Shown piece after piece: positions 17,268-26,365 of a stretch of DNA of 64,000 bases. A model generated the notes under the pieces. That model had not been told where the DNA came from and searched no databases. It saw only the letters and a program-made list of their open reading frames with translations. The DNA lies in contig NZ_JANDJO010000003.1 of the NCBI RefSeq assembly GCF_024331145.1, forward strand, positions 310,001-374,000, written 5' to 3'. Each line of letters starts with the position of its first letter. Within the stretch, counting starts at the first letter, position 1. A program made the position numbers and the translations under genes. Source of the DNA: Shimia sp. CNT1-13L.2 (lineage in GTDB: Bacteria > Pseudomonadota > Alphaproteobacteria > Rhodobacterales > Rhodobacteraceae).

Positions 17268-17789
17268 GTGAGTTTGTCAAAAGCTGTTCTTAGCTGTTTT
17301 CGAAAATATTTGGTGTTCGCTGGACGTGCGACAAGAAGCGAATTCTGGTGGTTTTTGTTCTTTGCGCTCGCGCTTGTTAGTGGCGCATGGCAGATCGACA
17401 AGTTACTTTTTGGGCATCAGGTAACACAACTGATCATATCCGATAGAGATCCCAGCGACGGCGTCCACACGGTAACTCGCATTCCTTACGATGGGGTGGT
17501 GTGGCTTGGCCGGCTCAGGCTTGTCGCCATGTTGGTCGTCGCCTTCCCTCTTGCTTCGGTTGCTCGTCGCAGGCTCCGAGACGCCGGGCACGGGGCTACT
17601 TGGCTTGTACGATTGACTGTCTTGGTGCTAGTGCCCGGTGCGTTAGGTTTCATCCCAAATTGGCCAGGGGCTTTTGGCCCTGCCGGGTTCTTCATATGGC
17701 CTATACTTTCTGTTTCTTACGCAGTCATTTTCTTAGGCACGGTGCTCATTTTGTCAGTGAAATTGCTTGCTCCCTCGGCCAAGGCCTGA
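17268..17789 (+). CDS. DUF805 family membrane protein
   Basis: Small integral membrane protein of about 173 residues with roughly four hydrophobic segments. Family marks are FAGRATRSEFWWFLFFAL near the N-terminus and VARRRLRDAGHGATWL in the middle, the Arg-Arg-Leu-Arg-Asp motif of DUF805. Function of the family is unknown. The start is uncertain: GTG at 17268 follows GGGA at a good distance, while TTG at 17253 or GTG at 17262 are in the same frame. Like its neighbour it is AT-richer than the surroundings. It is not tightly linked to the GT51 gene (about 175 bases apart). Confidence 0.72.
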   Translation: MSLSKAVLSCFRKYLVFAGRATRSEFWWFLFFALALVSGAWQIDKLLFGHQVTQLIISDRDPSDGVHTVTRIPYDGVVWLGRLRLVAMLVVAFPLASVARRRLRDAGHGATWLVRLTVLVLVPGALGFIPNWPGAFGPAGFFIWPILSVSYAVIFLGTVLILSVKLLAPSAKA

Positions 17790-18086
17790 TGTTGATAAAC
17801 GCGCCGTCAGATCAACCCTCCTTTGATAGGGTTTCCCCCAGCCCGGATTTCTGCCGCCGCTAAAGCGATGTAGTGGGATCAAAACAGACAATTGGGACGT
17901 TCCGGAAGTCCGAATTGCTCGGGTATCGCAAAGCAATAGGCAACGCTGGTCTCTGGGCACATTGGGGGTGCTGGTGGGCCTACTGGCACGGCGTTTGCAG
18001 AGGCATGAGACAGGCGTGCGGCAACACCCTCAGCAGGACTCCTACATGTGGGGCGGCCCCGTGACAGGGACGCCCCGTTGTCCCGG
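17790..18086. other. Gene-poor stretch without a supported gene
   Basis: About 300 bases of mixed composition. Short open frames exist on both strands but none has a credible ribosome binding site, codon bias or recognised product. It could hold decayed sequence at the right edge of the AT-rich patch. Confidence 0.4.
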
Positions 18087-18173
18087 TCAGCCGAACAGCT
18101 GGAGGAACAGGATCGGCAGGCCGAACATGCCTGCCGCGATCAGCGTGACCGAGATACCTAGTCCTTTGAACAT
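18087..18173 (-). CDS. 28-residue single-span membrane peptide
   Basis: Short gene MFKGLGISVTLIAAGM... ending LFLQLFG and TGA. After a three-residue start with one Lys, almost the whole peptide is hydrophobic and would cross the membrane once. The ATG at 18173 is preceded by AAGGGAG eight bases away, a strong ribosome binding site for such a short frame. Codons are G/C-biased like real genes here, unlike the upstream AT-rich patch. It sits downstream of the SDR gene on the same strand but 110 bases after its stop. Function unknown; it is a candidate, not proven. Confidence 0.55.
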   Translation of the reverse strand: MFKGLGISVTLIAAGMFGLPILFLQLFG

Positions 18174-18284
18174 TTTGCGCGCTCCCTTGTTCTGTTGCGT
18201 GTGAACGGGCAGCTAGCGCGGGGGCGCGGGCCGGGGATGTGTCAGCTTGCCACAGGGGCGCCGTGATCCCCGGCCGACGCGGAG

Positions 18285-19040
18285 TTATTGCATCCGCAGG
18301 GCGCCGTCGATGCGGATGACTTCGCCGTTCATGTAGCCGCATTCGACGATGAACTGGGCGAGGCGGGCGTATTCGTTGGGGTTGCCGAGGCGTTTGGGGA
18401 AGGTCACGTCGGCGGCCAGCGTGTCCTGCACCTCTTGCGGCAGGCCCATGAGCATCGGGGTCAGGAAGATGCCCGGCGCGATGGCCATGACGCGGATGCC
18501 CAGCTTGGAGAGGTCGCGGGCCATCGGAAGCGAGAGGCCGACGATCCCGCCCTTGGAGGCGGCATAGGCGGCCTGGCCACGCTGGCCGTCCATGGCGGCG
18601 ATCGAGGCGGTGTTGATGATCACGCCGCGGGCGTTGTCATCGTCGGCGGCGTTCTCGGCCATGACCTCGGCGGCGAGGCGGGCGACGTTGAAGGAGCCCA
18701 CGAGGTTGATGTCGATGGTCTTCTGGAACATGTCGAGCGGGTGCGGGCCCTTTTTGCCGACGGTGGTGGCGGCGGGCGCGATGCCGGCGCAGTTCACGGC
18801 GGCGTTGATGGTGCCCATGGCTTCGCGGGCGGCGGTGATGCTGGCCCTGACCGAGTCCTCGTTGGTGACGTCGGTCTTGTGGAAGGTGCCGCCCAGTTCC
18901 GCGGCCACTTTTTCGCCGGCCTCTTCGTTGAGGTCGAACAGGGCAACCTTGGCGCCATTGGCGGCGAAGTGGCGGGCGGTGGCTTCTCCGAGGCCCGAGG
19001 CACCACCGGTGATCACGGCGCAGGTGTTTTCGATTTTCAT
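18285..19040 (-). CDS. Short-chain dehydrogenase, type II 3-hydroxyacyl-CoA dehydrogenase-like
   Basis: NAD-dependent oxidoreductase of 251 residues. Cofactor motif TGGASGLG near residue 12, NCAG near 90 and catalytic Ser with YAASK near 160 are all present. The insert after the NAG motif (VGKKGPHPLDMFQKTIDINLVG) and the C-terminus resemble HSD17B10-like enzymes that oxidise 3-hydroxyacyl-CoA or 2-methyl-3-hydroxybutyryl-CoA, as in fatty acid or isoleucine breakdown. The ATG at 19040 follows GGGAGG. A symmetric site lies upstream. Confidence 0.85.
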   Translation of the reverse strand: MKIENTCAVITGGASGLGEATARHFAANGAKVALFDLNEEAGEKVAAELGGTFHKTDVTNEDSVRASITAAREAMGTINAAVNCAGIAPAATTVGKKGPHPLDMFQKTIDINLVGSFNVARLAAEVMAENAADDDNARGVIINTASIAAMDGQRGQAAYAASKGGIVGLSLPMARDLSKLGIRVMAIAPGIFLTPMLMGLPQEVQDTLAADVTFPKRLGNPNEYARLAQFIVECGYMNGEVIRIDGALRMQ

Positions 19041-19079
19041 GGGGCTTGCCTCCCGAAAGCTGTGATGGTCGTCATGAAA

Positions 19080-19093
19080 TGAACATGTGTTCA
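19080..19093. promoter_or_regulatory. Symmetric site upstream of the SDR gene
   Basis: TGAACA (19080-19085) and TGTTCA (19088-19093) are reverse complements with a TG centre, 40 bases upstream of the SDR start. The size fits a TetR- or GntR-type operator of lipid genes; no regulator gene is adjacent. Confidence 0.35.
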
Positions 19094-19154
19094 AATAGCC
19101 GGAAGCCGCAGGGTCTGTCCAGTGGGTAGAAACGCGGGGCGGGCAGGGGGTGGG

Positions 19155-19220
19155 CAGGGGCGCTGCCCCTCTTGCCCCGTTCGGGCCAATTCACCCCTTG
19201 GGTATTTGGGCCAAGAAGAA
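19155..19220. repeat. GC-rich intergenic repeat, copy A
   Basis: Begins with the stem AGGGGC-GCT-GCCCCT, then a second G/C stem, then ATTCACCCC and GGGTATTTGGGCCAAGAAGAA-like tail. Copies B (39581) and C (43628) match it closely. It lies between the SDR start region and the tyrS terminator. Confidence 0.8.
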
Positions 19221-19244
19221 AAAAGGGCCCGCTGTGGGGCCCTT
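19217..19244 (-). terminator. Terminator of tyrS
   Basis: On the minus strand AAGGGCCC (19244-19237) pairs with GGGCCCTT (19230-19223) over a six-base loop and is followed by a T run. It is 23 bases after the tyrS stop and touches the GC-rich repeat. Confidence 0.85.
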
Positions 19245-19266
19245 GATACGTTGTGTGTGTTTGGCT

Positions 19267-20520
19267 TCAGCCTTCGAGCTGCACCAGCGCGTGGCGCTTT
19301 TTGCCGGCGGAGAGCTTGATCGGCGAGGCCAGGGCGGCGGCGTCGAGGCGCAGGCCGGGATCGGTGAGCGGGGCGTCGTCGAGCTTGGCCCCGTTTTCGC
19401 CGATCAGGCGTTTGGCGTCCTTGCCGGATTTGGCGAGGCCTGCCTTGACGATCAGCTGGACGATGGAGATGCCCTCGGCCACGTCTTCGGCGGTGAGCGT
19501 CAGGGTGGGCAGGTCATCGCCGATGCCGCCTTTTTCAAAGACTTCGCGGGCGGTGGCCTCGGCGGCGGCCGCCGCTTCGGCGCCGTGGCAGAGGGTGGTC
19601 ACCGCGTTGGCGAGGATGATCTTGGCGTCGTTGATCTCGGAGCCTGCGAGCGCGCCGAGGCGGTCGCATTCATCCAGCGGCATCTCGGTGTAGAGCTTGA
19701 GGAAGCGACCGACGTCGGCGTCGGTGGTGTTGCGCCAGAACTGCCAGAACTCGTAAGGCGAGCGCATGTCGGCGTTGAGCCAGACCGCGCCATCGGCGGA
19801 TTTGCCCATCTTCTTGCCGTCCGAGGTGGTCAGCAGGGGCGAGGTCAGGCCGAAGATCTGGTTGTCGATCACGCGGCGGGTGAGGTCGATGCCGTTGACG
19901 ATATTGCCCCACTGGTCGGAGCCGCCGAACTGAACCAGGCAGCCGTAGCGGCGGTTCAGTTCGAGGAAGTCGTAGGCCTGAAGGATCATGTAGTTGAATT
20001 CGAGGAACGACAGCGACTGTTCCCGGTCGAGGCGCGATTTCACCGACTCGAACGAGAGCATCCGGTTGACCGAGAAGTGGCGGCCGATGTCGCGCAGGAA
20101 GTCGAGGTAGTTCAGATCGTCGAGCCATTCGGCGTTGTTGAGCATAAGCGCGTCGGTGGCGCCGTCGCCGTAGTCGAGGTACTTGGCGAAGACCTTCTTG
20201 ATGCCGGCGATGTTGTCGTCGATCTGGTCCGGGGTCAGCAGCGGACGCTCGTCGGCGCGGAAGGAGGGGTCGCCCACCTTGGTGGTGCCGCCGCCCATCA
20301 GGGTGATCGGCTTGTGACCGGTCTTTTGCAGCCAGCGCAGCATCATGATCTGGATCAGCGATCCAACGTGCAGCGACTTGGCGGTGGCGTCAAAGCCGAT
20401 ATAGCCCGGCACCACGCCCTTGATCAGCGCCTCGTCGAGGCCCTGATAATCGGTGCAGTCCGCAAGGAAGCCGCGTTCGATCATCACGGCCATGAAGTCC
20501 GATTTGGGGTGGTAGGTCAT
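19267..20520 (-). CDS. tyrS: Tyrosyl-tRNA synthetase
   Basis: Class I tyrosine-tRNA ligase of 417 residues. The first signature appears as HVGSL in [13 protein letters not shown], the second as KMGKS in [11 protein letters not shown], and the tyrosine-pocket segment [24 protein letters not shown] is clear. The C-terminal S4 RNA-binding domain holds [13 protein letters not shown]. The ATG at 20520 (MTYHPKSDF) is the expected N-terminus; a longer frame to 20649 overlaps likely promoter sequence. It has its own terminator. Confidence 0.95.
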   Translation of the reverse strand: MTYHPKSDFMAVMIERGFLADCTDYQGLDEALIKGVVPGYIGFDATAKSLHVGSLIQIMMLRWLQKTGHKPITLMGGGTTKVGDPSFRADERPLLTPDQIDDNIAGIKKVFAKYLDYGDGATDALMLNNAEWLDDLNYLDFLRDIGRHFSVNRMLSFESVKSRLDREQSLSFLEFNYMILQAYDFLELNRRYGCLVQFGGSDQWGNIVNGIDLTRRVIDNQIFGLTSPLLTTSDGKKMGKSADGAVWLNADMRSPYEFWQFWRNTTDADVGRFLKLYTEMPLDECDRLGALAGSEINDAKIILANAVTTLCHGAEAAAAAEATAREVFEKGGIGDDLPTLTLTAEDVAEGISIVQLIVKAGLAKSGKDAKRLIGENGAKLDDAPLTDPGLRLDAAALASPIKLSAGKKRHALVQLEG

Positions 20521-20710
20521 GGGTGTTACAGGCCTTGTTCTGTTTGCCCCAAAGGCGGGGACGGTTTGGTTTGTGGCTAGGTAGCAAACCCGCCCCAACA
20601 CTACAATCGTTGAGCGCGGTCTTATTGCGGGAAGTTGCGCGGGGCCCACGGGTGGGGTGACGTAAAGTCATTCCGAATTTCAGATATCTTGAATTTGATA
20701 TGTCTCAAAG

Positions 20711-20728
20711 CATTCCTGCGATGGAATG
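20711..20728 (+). promoter_or_regulatory. Hairpin in the leader of the RTX gene
   Basis: CATTCC (20711-20716) and GGAATG (20723-20728) pair over a six-base loop and are followed by TTTTAAAA, 75 bases before the start codon, in AT-rich DNA. It could be an operator or attenuator. Confidence 0.35.
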
Positions 20729-20802
20729 TTTTAAAATTGCGTCGAGCAAAGGGGCTCGCTCAGAAAATTTCGAAGAGCACCGAGTTGAGTGGAGGACTTT
20801 CT

Positions 20803-23800
20803 ATGCCGACTTTTACGATGTCAGCTTCAGCGGTTTCAATCGATCCGAACACGGACCTTGCGACATCCGTCTGGGTTGCCGATGTCGATCTGGTGTTTGC
20901 CGAAGGGGTGAACACGGTCGAGTATTCCGTTCTTGCGTCTCCGAGTGGTGAGTTGCCGATTGTCGAGTTTGAGCCGGAGGCCCTGACGGTGCGCGTTGAT
21001 GGCGCGTTGTTCAGCAGCCTTGGACCGGATGCGAATGTGCGTCTGGGCGATGTGTCCTGGGGCGCGGGCGAAGTGACGACGATCCTGATGTTCGAGGATC
21101 CGTCCAGCGACCGTTCCTTTATCGTGCGTCTTGCGGGCAGCGTGTTGCCCAGCTTTACCTGGACGGGGGCCTATGATGCCTGGGCGGCCAGCATCACCGG
21201 TGCCGGGGTTTCGACCCTGCCGGCCTATCTTCCCAATACGCCGATTTCCCTGGCGGGATTGCCGCTGAGCGGAACCTCGGATCATGACGAGGTGCAGCTT
21301 GGTGATGACGACGACCTGCTGGATGGCGGGCTTGGCAATGACAGGCTTTTCCTTGGCGATGGCAATGACACCGGCCTTGGTGGTGCGGGCAATGACTCGC
21401 TTTACGGAGAGGGTGGCGACGACAGTCTCGAAGGCGGTGACGGCTGGAACAAGCTCTATGGCGGTGCCGGCAATGATGACCTTGTCGGTGGCAAGGAGAA
21501 CGACACGCTGCAGGGCGGTGACGGCAATGACCTTCTGGAGGGCAATGGTGGCAGCGATATGCTGCAAGGCGATGCCGGCAATGACCAGCTGATCGGTGGC
21601 GATGGCTATGACCAGCTGATCGGCGGGGATGGCGACGATTTCCTTGACGGGGGCGCCCAGCGCGACACCCTTCTCGGTGGAGACGGCGATGATATCCTGC
21701 TGGGTGGGAGTGGAGAGGACATCTTCAATCCCGGTGATGGCAGCGACCTGATCGACTTTACCGGGGACGGGCTTGGGCTGACCACGCTGACCTACCAGGA
21801 TGCCTCGGGGCCGGTGACCTTTGCGATTGACGGGGCCACCAACATGTCGACGGCGGATCAGGGCGCGTTCGGCTTTGACACGCTGCACAACCTGAATGCC
21901 GCGCTTCAGGCGACGGAAGCCCCGCCGTTTGATCCCTTCCACCCGCACGAGATGGATTTCGGTCTGTTGCTCTATGGCAGCGCGCATGATGACGTGTTCC
22001 AGGTGAACCTGCCGAGCATGAGCACCTTTGAAGTGTTCGGCGGCAAGGGCAACGACCTGTTTGATCTGAATGATCCGGCTGGCAACAGTGAAGTCATTCT
22101 GAACTTCAGCCGCGATGGATACCAGATGTGGACCAGCCCCGGTCAGGGTCTCGACATCAACCTCGGCACCGGCGTGGTGGCCAATGACGGCTTTGGCTTT
22201 GTCGATACGATCATCGGTACCGCCGGGATTGACGAGCTGGTTGCGACAGAGAATGACGACGTGATTGTCGGCAGTGCGCGCAACGAGATCTTTGACGTGC
22301 TGGGTGGCGATGACACGCTGGATGGCGGTGGCGGGGTGGATACCTTCCTTGCCGAGCATTTCCGCCAGACGGTTGACCTTCAGGCCGGGTTCGCACGCTC
22401 CTATGACTGGAACGGCAACCTGATGGACGACAAGGTTCTCATGAACATCGAGAACGTCGAGGCCTCGTGGGAGAATGTGAACCTGTTCGGGGATGCCGGG
22501 GCCAATGGCTTTTTCGGCAGCCAGAACGAGGACTTCATGTCGGGCCGTGGCGGTGCCGATACGCTGGAAGGCGGCTGGGGCAATGACACGCTTCAGGGCG
22601 ATGCCGGCAACGACATCCTGCGCGGTGGCAACAACGATGACATCCTGCGTGGGGGTCTTGGGGCCGATACCCTTGAGGGGGGCAATGGCGACGACATCCT
22701 TGAAGGCGGTGGTGGAACCGATGTTCTGGACGGTGGCGATGGGCTTGACCTTGTCGGGTTCCAGAGTGCGACGGCCGGTGTGACCGAAACCATCCCTTCG
22801 GGCGGGCCGTCTGCGACCGGAGATACCTTTATCTCGATCGAGGGTCTGTTGGGGTCTGACTTCAATGACTCGCTGACCGGGAACGAAGGGGACAACCTGT
22901 TGCTTGGTGCCCAGGGCAAAGACACGCTGATCGGGGCCGGGGGCAATGATATCCTCAATGGCAACCGTGGCGATGACGCGCTGAAAGGCGGGGCGGGCAA
23001 CGACATCCTTGTGGGTGGCCGTGGCAATGACCTGCTGGACGGTGGCATGGGCTTTGACATCCTGAACGGGGGCCGCGGCATCGACCTTGCCGACTATAGC
23101 GCAAGTGTCTCTGGCGTGACCGCATCCCTTCAGAACCCGGTTGGCAACAGCGGCCTGGCACAGGGGGATCGCTATATCGAGATCGAGGGTTTCCTTGGCT
23201 CGGGATCGGCGGATGATCTGACCGGTGACGATGGCGACAACCTGATCTTTGGTCGTGGCGGCGCTGACACCCTGCGGGGCCTGGGCGGCGATGATGTGCT
23301 GAACGGCGGGGCCGGGGGCGATGTGCTCTTTGGTGGCGACGGATCCGACACCGCGGACTACAGCACGGCCTCGGCCAAGGTGAAGGCATCGCTTGGCGCG
23401 GCCGGAACCAATACCGGCGAGGCGGCTGGCGACAGCTATACCTCGATCGAGAACCTGTCCGGCACCGCGTTCTTTGACGAGCTTGCCGGGGACGGCGGCG
23501 CAAACATCCTGTTTGGCGGCAAGGGCAACGACAAGCTCTTGGGCAACAACGGGGCGGATACGCTGATCGGTGGCAAGGGCAAGGACACCCTGAATGGTGG
23601 CGACGGTATCGACGCGGCCAGCTATCAGGGGGCCAGCGCCGGTGTGAAGGTTGTCATGACCAATGTTGCGGCCAATACCGGCGAAGCGGCAGGGGACAAG
23701 TTCTTCAAGATCGAGAACCTGATCGGCTCGTCGCATGACGACATCCTGAGCGCCAATGGTGCGGCCAACAAGGTCTGGGGCGAAGGGGGCGATGACTCGC

Positions 23801-24879
23801 TGACCCTCGGCAACGGGGCCGACAAGGGCTATGGCGGCGACGGGGATGACACCCTGTCGGGCGGTGGCGGCGCGGACCAGTTGTTTGGTGGCGACGGTGT
23901 CGACCTGCTCAAGGGTGGCCTGAAAGGCGACAAGCTTTATGGCGATGACGACCATGACACGCTGAAGGGCGAAGGTGGCAACGACACGCTGGAAGGTGGT
24001 GAAGGGGCTGACGTCCTGAATGGTGGCAACGGTGTGGACACGGCCAGCTATCTCAATGCCCTGTTCGGTGTTGAAGCCTCGCTCTCGGAGCCGCAAGAGA
24101 ACACCGGCGAGGCCCTCGGCGACAGCTATATCGGCATCGAGAACCTTCAGGGCTCGGCGCATGACGACGAGTTGTCGGGCGACGGGGCGGCCAACACCCT
24201 GCGCGGTGAAGGTGGCCACGACGCGCTCTATGGCGAAGCCGGGGCCGATGTCCTGAGCGGAGGTGACGGCAATGACTCGCTGTTTGGCGACAACGGCGTC
24301 GACACGCTGTTCGGCAACGACGGGGATGACCTTCTTGTCGGTGGCGGCGGTGGCGACAAGCTGAACGGCGGTGCCGGGACGGATGTCGCGAGCTACTATA
24401 CCTCGGGCGGCGGCGTGACCGTTGACCTGCTGAATGGCGCGCTCAACACCGGCGATGCGGCGGGCGACAGCTTTGTCGGGATCGAAGCCCTGCAAGGCAG
24501 CAACCATGCCGACCAGTTCTTTGGTGATGCCGGGGCCAATACCTTCGACGGTCTGGACGGTGACGACTACATGGTGGGCCGTTCCGGCGCGGATGTCTTT
24601 GTCGGTGGTGACGGCAACGACACCATGGACGGCGGCAACGGGGCGGACATCTTTGTCTTCAACTCCTGGGTGGATCAGGGCGATGATGTGCTGCTGAACT
24701 TCGACGCGGTGAACGACACGGTGCAAATCGAACTGAATGGTCTGAGCACCTCCACCGTGACGGTCTCGGCCGGAGGCGGCAACACGGTGATCAACTACGG
24801 TGACTTCTTCCACCCGAACTCGATCACCATCGCTGGTCAGGAGCTGCTGGAGACGGAGATCAACTTCAACTTCGTTTGA
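20803..24879 (+). CDS. Large RTX (hemolysin-type calcium-binding) secreted protein
   Basis: A 1358-residue protein probably exported by a type I system and folded by calcium outside the cell. Residues 1-155 form a non-repetitive N-terminal domain. Residues about 160-330 and 580-1285 hold dozens of GGxGxDxLx nonapeptides. In the second block six longer modules recur, each of the form A-x-Y, G-V, N-T-G-E-A-x-G-D-S-Y, I-E-N-L, G-S followed by RTX turns. The C-terminal 70 residues ([18 protein letters not shown] and after) resemble uncleaved type I secretion signals. There is no N-terminal signal peptide and no enzymatic domain. ATG at 20803 follows GGAGGA. No HlyB, HlyD or TolC genes are nearby. 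Adhesin, matrix or surface-layer roles are possible. Confidence 0.9.
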   Translation: MPTFTMSASAVSIDPNTDLATSVWVADVDLVFAEGVNTVEYSVLASPSGELPIVEFEPEALTVRVDGALFSSLGPDANVRLGDVSWGAGEVTTILMFEDPSSDRSFIVRLAGSVLPSFTWTGAYDAWAASITGAGVSTLPAYLPNTPISLAGLPLSGTSDHDEVQLGDDDDLLDGGLGNDRLFLGDGNDTGLGGAGNDSLYGEGGDDSLEGGDGWNKLYGGAGNDDLVGGKENDTLQGGDGNDLLEGNGGSDMLQGDAGNDQLIGGDGYDQLIGGDGDDFLDGGAQRDTLLGGDGDDILLGGSGEDIFNPGDGSDLIDFTGDGLGLTTLTYQDASGPVTFAIDGATNMSTADQGAFGFDTLHNLNAALQATEAPPFDPFHPHEMDFGLLLYGSAHDDVFQVNLPSMSTFEVFGGKGNDLFDLNDPAGNSEVILNFSRDGYQMWTSPGQGLDINLGTGVVANDGFGFVDTIIGTAGIDELVATENDDVIVGSARNEIFDVLGGDDTLDGGGGVDTFLAEHFRQTVDLQAGFARSYDWNGNLMDDKVLMNIENVEASWENVNLFGDAGANGFFGSQNEDFMSGRGGADTLEGGWGNDTLQGDAGNDILRGGNNDDILRGGLGADTLEGGNGDDILEGGGGTDVLDGGDGLDLVGFQSATAGVTETIPSGGPSATGDTFISIEGLLGSDFNDSLTGNEGDNLLLGAQGKDTLIGAGGNDILNGNRGDDALKGGAGNDILVGGRGNDLLDGGMGFDILNGGRGIDLADYSASVSGVTASLQNPVGNSGLAQGDRYIEIEGFLGSGSADDLTGDDGDNLIFGRGGADTLRGLGGDDVLNGGAGGDVLFGGDGSDTADYSTASAKVKASLGAAGTNTGEAAGDSYTSIENLSGTAFFDELAGDGGANILFGGKGNDKLLGNNGADTLIGGKGKDTLNGGDGIDAASYQGASAGVKVVMTNVAANTGEAAGDKFFKIENLIGSSHDDILSANGAANKVWGEGGDDSLTLGNGADKGYGGDGDDTLSGGGGADQLFGGDGVDLLKGGLKGDKLYGDDDHDTLKGEGGNDTLEGGEGADVLNGGNGVDTASYLNALFGVEASLSEPQENTGEALGDSYIGIENLQGSAHDDELSGDGAANTLRGEGGHDALYGEAGADVLSGGDGNDSLFGDNGVDTLFGNDGDDLLVGGGGGDKLNGGAGTDVASYYTSGGGVTVDLLNGALNTGDAAGDSFVGIEALQGSNHADQFFGDAGANTFDGLDGDDYMVGRSGADVFVGGDGNDTMDGGNGADIFVFNSWVDQGDDVLLNFDAVNDTVQIELNGLSTSTVTVSAGGGNTVINYGDFFHPNSITIAGQELLETEINFNFV

Positions 24880-24902
24880 TCGAGGTCTGGCGAGAGATAT
24901 GG

Positions 24903-24935
24903 GGCGCCCGAGAGATCGGGCGCCTTGTTTTTGTT
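24903..24935 (+). terminator. Terminator of the RTX gene
   Basis: GGCGCCCGA (24903-24911) pairs with TCGGGCGCC (24916-24924) over a GAGA loop, followed by TTGTTTTTGTT. Confidence 0.88.
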
Positions 24936-25081
24936 GGGAGGGATAGGTGTTGGTGGGTGCGGGGGAATGATGTTTTGAGGTTGGAATTCTCATCCTCTGC
25001 TGCGCGGCAAATGCCTGCCTTTTCCTAATTCACCAACCTAAGTAGTGCGTATCAAAAGCGCGCTTGATGCCATTGGAGAAA

Positions 25082-25105
25082 TAAATTATATGACGTATAA
25101 ATTTA
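25082..25105. promoter_or_regulatory. AT-rich near-palindrome upstream of the RibD-like gene
   Basis: TAAATTATA (25082-25090) and TATAAATTTA (25096-25105) are near reverse complements, with one extra base, around TGACG. It lies 18 bases before the start at 25123 and could be the operator of the TetR regulator encoded two genes on. Confidence 0.4.
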
Positions 25106-25122
25106 ATTGTGAGGAAGAGCCA

Positions 25123-25662
25123 ATGCCCACAGGACACGTCATGATGGCAATGAGCCTTGACGGATTTGTTGCTAGAAAAGATCACTCGCTCGACTGGCTA
25201 AATAAGCAACCTGCGTCCGGCGAAGATCACGGTTTCAATGTGTTCATGGACAGTATCGATGTACTGGTTATGGGGACTGGATCGCTGAAAACCGTGCTTG
25301 GATTTGGTGAGTGGCCGTATTCAAAACCTGTTGTGGTTCTGAGCCATTCCATGACGACCGAAGACCTGCCTGACCATCTTCGCACAAGAATCGAGTTTTC
25401 AACCGAAACACCGCAAGAATTATGGAAGACGCTCGATCAGCGGGGTTTCAACCGCGTCTATGTCGATGGTGGTGCAGTTGTGCAATCCTTCATCAAAGCA
25501 GGCTATGTTCAAGACATGAAGATCACAATAGTTCCGATTTTGTTGGGGGATGGGATACGGATTTTTGGACAAAACGGGGGTGATATTGATTTGGACTTGA
25601 TTTCTGCCACACCGTTTCCTTCGGGCATGGTTGATCTCGACTATTCTGTGAAGAATGAGTGA
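25123..25662 (+). CDS. RibD C-terminal / dihydrofolate reductase-like protein
   Basis: A soluble 179-residue NADPH-dependent reductase of the RibD_C fold. Family segments are HVMMAMSLDGFVARKD at the start, VLVMGTG, WPYSKPVVVLS, VYVDGGAVVQSFI and ITIVPILLGDGIRIFG. Members beside TetR genes often act on small aromatics or nitro compounds; true riboflavin function is unlikely for this stand-alone type. The ATG at 25123 follows GAGGAAGAG. The stop overlaps the GTG of the TetR gene, so the two form an operon. AT-richer than flanking genes, suggesting acquisition. Confidence 0.82.
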   Translation: MPTGHVMMAMSLDGFVARKDHSLDWLNKQPASGEDHGFNVFMDSIDVLVMGTGSLKTVLGFGEWPYSKPVVVLSHSMTTEDLPDHLRTRIEFSTETPQELWKTLDQRGFNRVYVDGGAVVQSFIKAGYVQDMKITIVPILLGDGIRIFGQNGGDIDLDLISATPFPSGMVDLDYSVKNE

Positions 25663-26246
25663 GTTCTCCAATGGCCGGCCGACCTAAGAAATCAAGTCAA
25701 CATCTGTCAAAGAGCGTAATCCTTCAAGCCGCGTTGCCAATTGTCCAAAGCATGGGTGTGGATGCTCTGTCATTCCGTTTGATCGCCGAAAAGTTGAAGG
25801 TTACACCGATGGCTGTGACCTATCATTCTGGTAGTAAGAAAGAGCTAGTAGCCGAACTGGTTGAATTGGCTTTTCACAATACGCTTCATAGTGTTGGTGG
25901 AGATTGCCCGGCTGAAAAGGTTCGGAGCATTTTGAGCGCATATTTCCATCGCGCTGTCCTAAACGCCAACCTTTTGCGGGCTGTTCTCGACGATGTTTCA
26001 CTAATGGGGCGAGAACTCCGCTACATCACGAATGAGTTGCAGTCCTGTGTTCGGGAACTGGGCAATGGAGACCATGACAATGTGCTCTTACACCTTCTCA
26101 TCGACTACACACATGGGTTTGTTCTCTCCGCAACTAGCGGTAGTGGCGCGACGTTAAGTGTAGATGAATACTTGCGTGGAGTGGATTGGGTTTTGGCGCA
26201 CGCGGCGGTTGGCGAGGGAGCAGGGCATTCGAAAGAAACAGGGTAG
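25659..26246 (+). CDS. TetR family transcriptional regulator
   Basis: A 195-residue repressor-type protein. The N-terminal helix-turn-helix is seen in ILQAALPIVQSMGVDALSFRLIAEKLKVTPMAVTYHSGSK, with the usual Y-x-H following the recognition helix; the remainder is a helical ligand-binding domain, partly hydrophobic. GTG at 25659 overlaps the previous stop as GTGA; an ATG at 25671 is also possible. It is coupled to the RibD-like reductase and probably represses both through the near-palindrome upstream. Confidence 0.82.
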   Translation: MSSPMAGRPKKSSQHLSKSVILQAALPIVQSMGVDALSFRLIAEKLKVTPMAVTYHSGSKKELVAELVELAFHNTLHSVGGDCPAEKVRSILSAYFHRAVLNANLLRAVLDDVSLMGRELRYITNELQSCVRELGNGDHDNVLLHLLIDYTHGFVLSATSGSGATLSVDEYLRGVDWVLAHAAVGEGAGHSKETG

Positions 26247-26365
26247 CGTCTACCATTTCCGGATTGCGACTGTTTCGAGATTCTGAACTCTCGCAAAGAT
26301 CTGTGGGAGATTGATCCACCAGTGGTTTTCAAAGGGAGCGATATCCCCCCTCAGACAATCCCTCT

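Noticed and set aside
20803-24879. RTX repeats considered as a CRISPR array or DNA-level repeat
   Set aside because: Repetition follows the 9-residue protein code with diverged nucleotides and no constant spacers.
20836-24993. A 1385-codon open frame on the minus strand opposite the RTX gene
   Set aside because: Its translation is a monotonous Val/Ala/Ile-rich shadow of the repetitive GC-rich RTX codons, it lacks a ribosome binding site and domains, and the plus-strand RTX protein is unmistakable.
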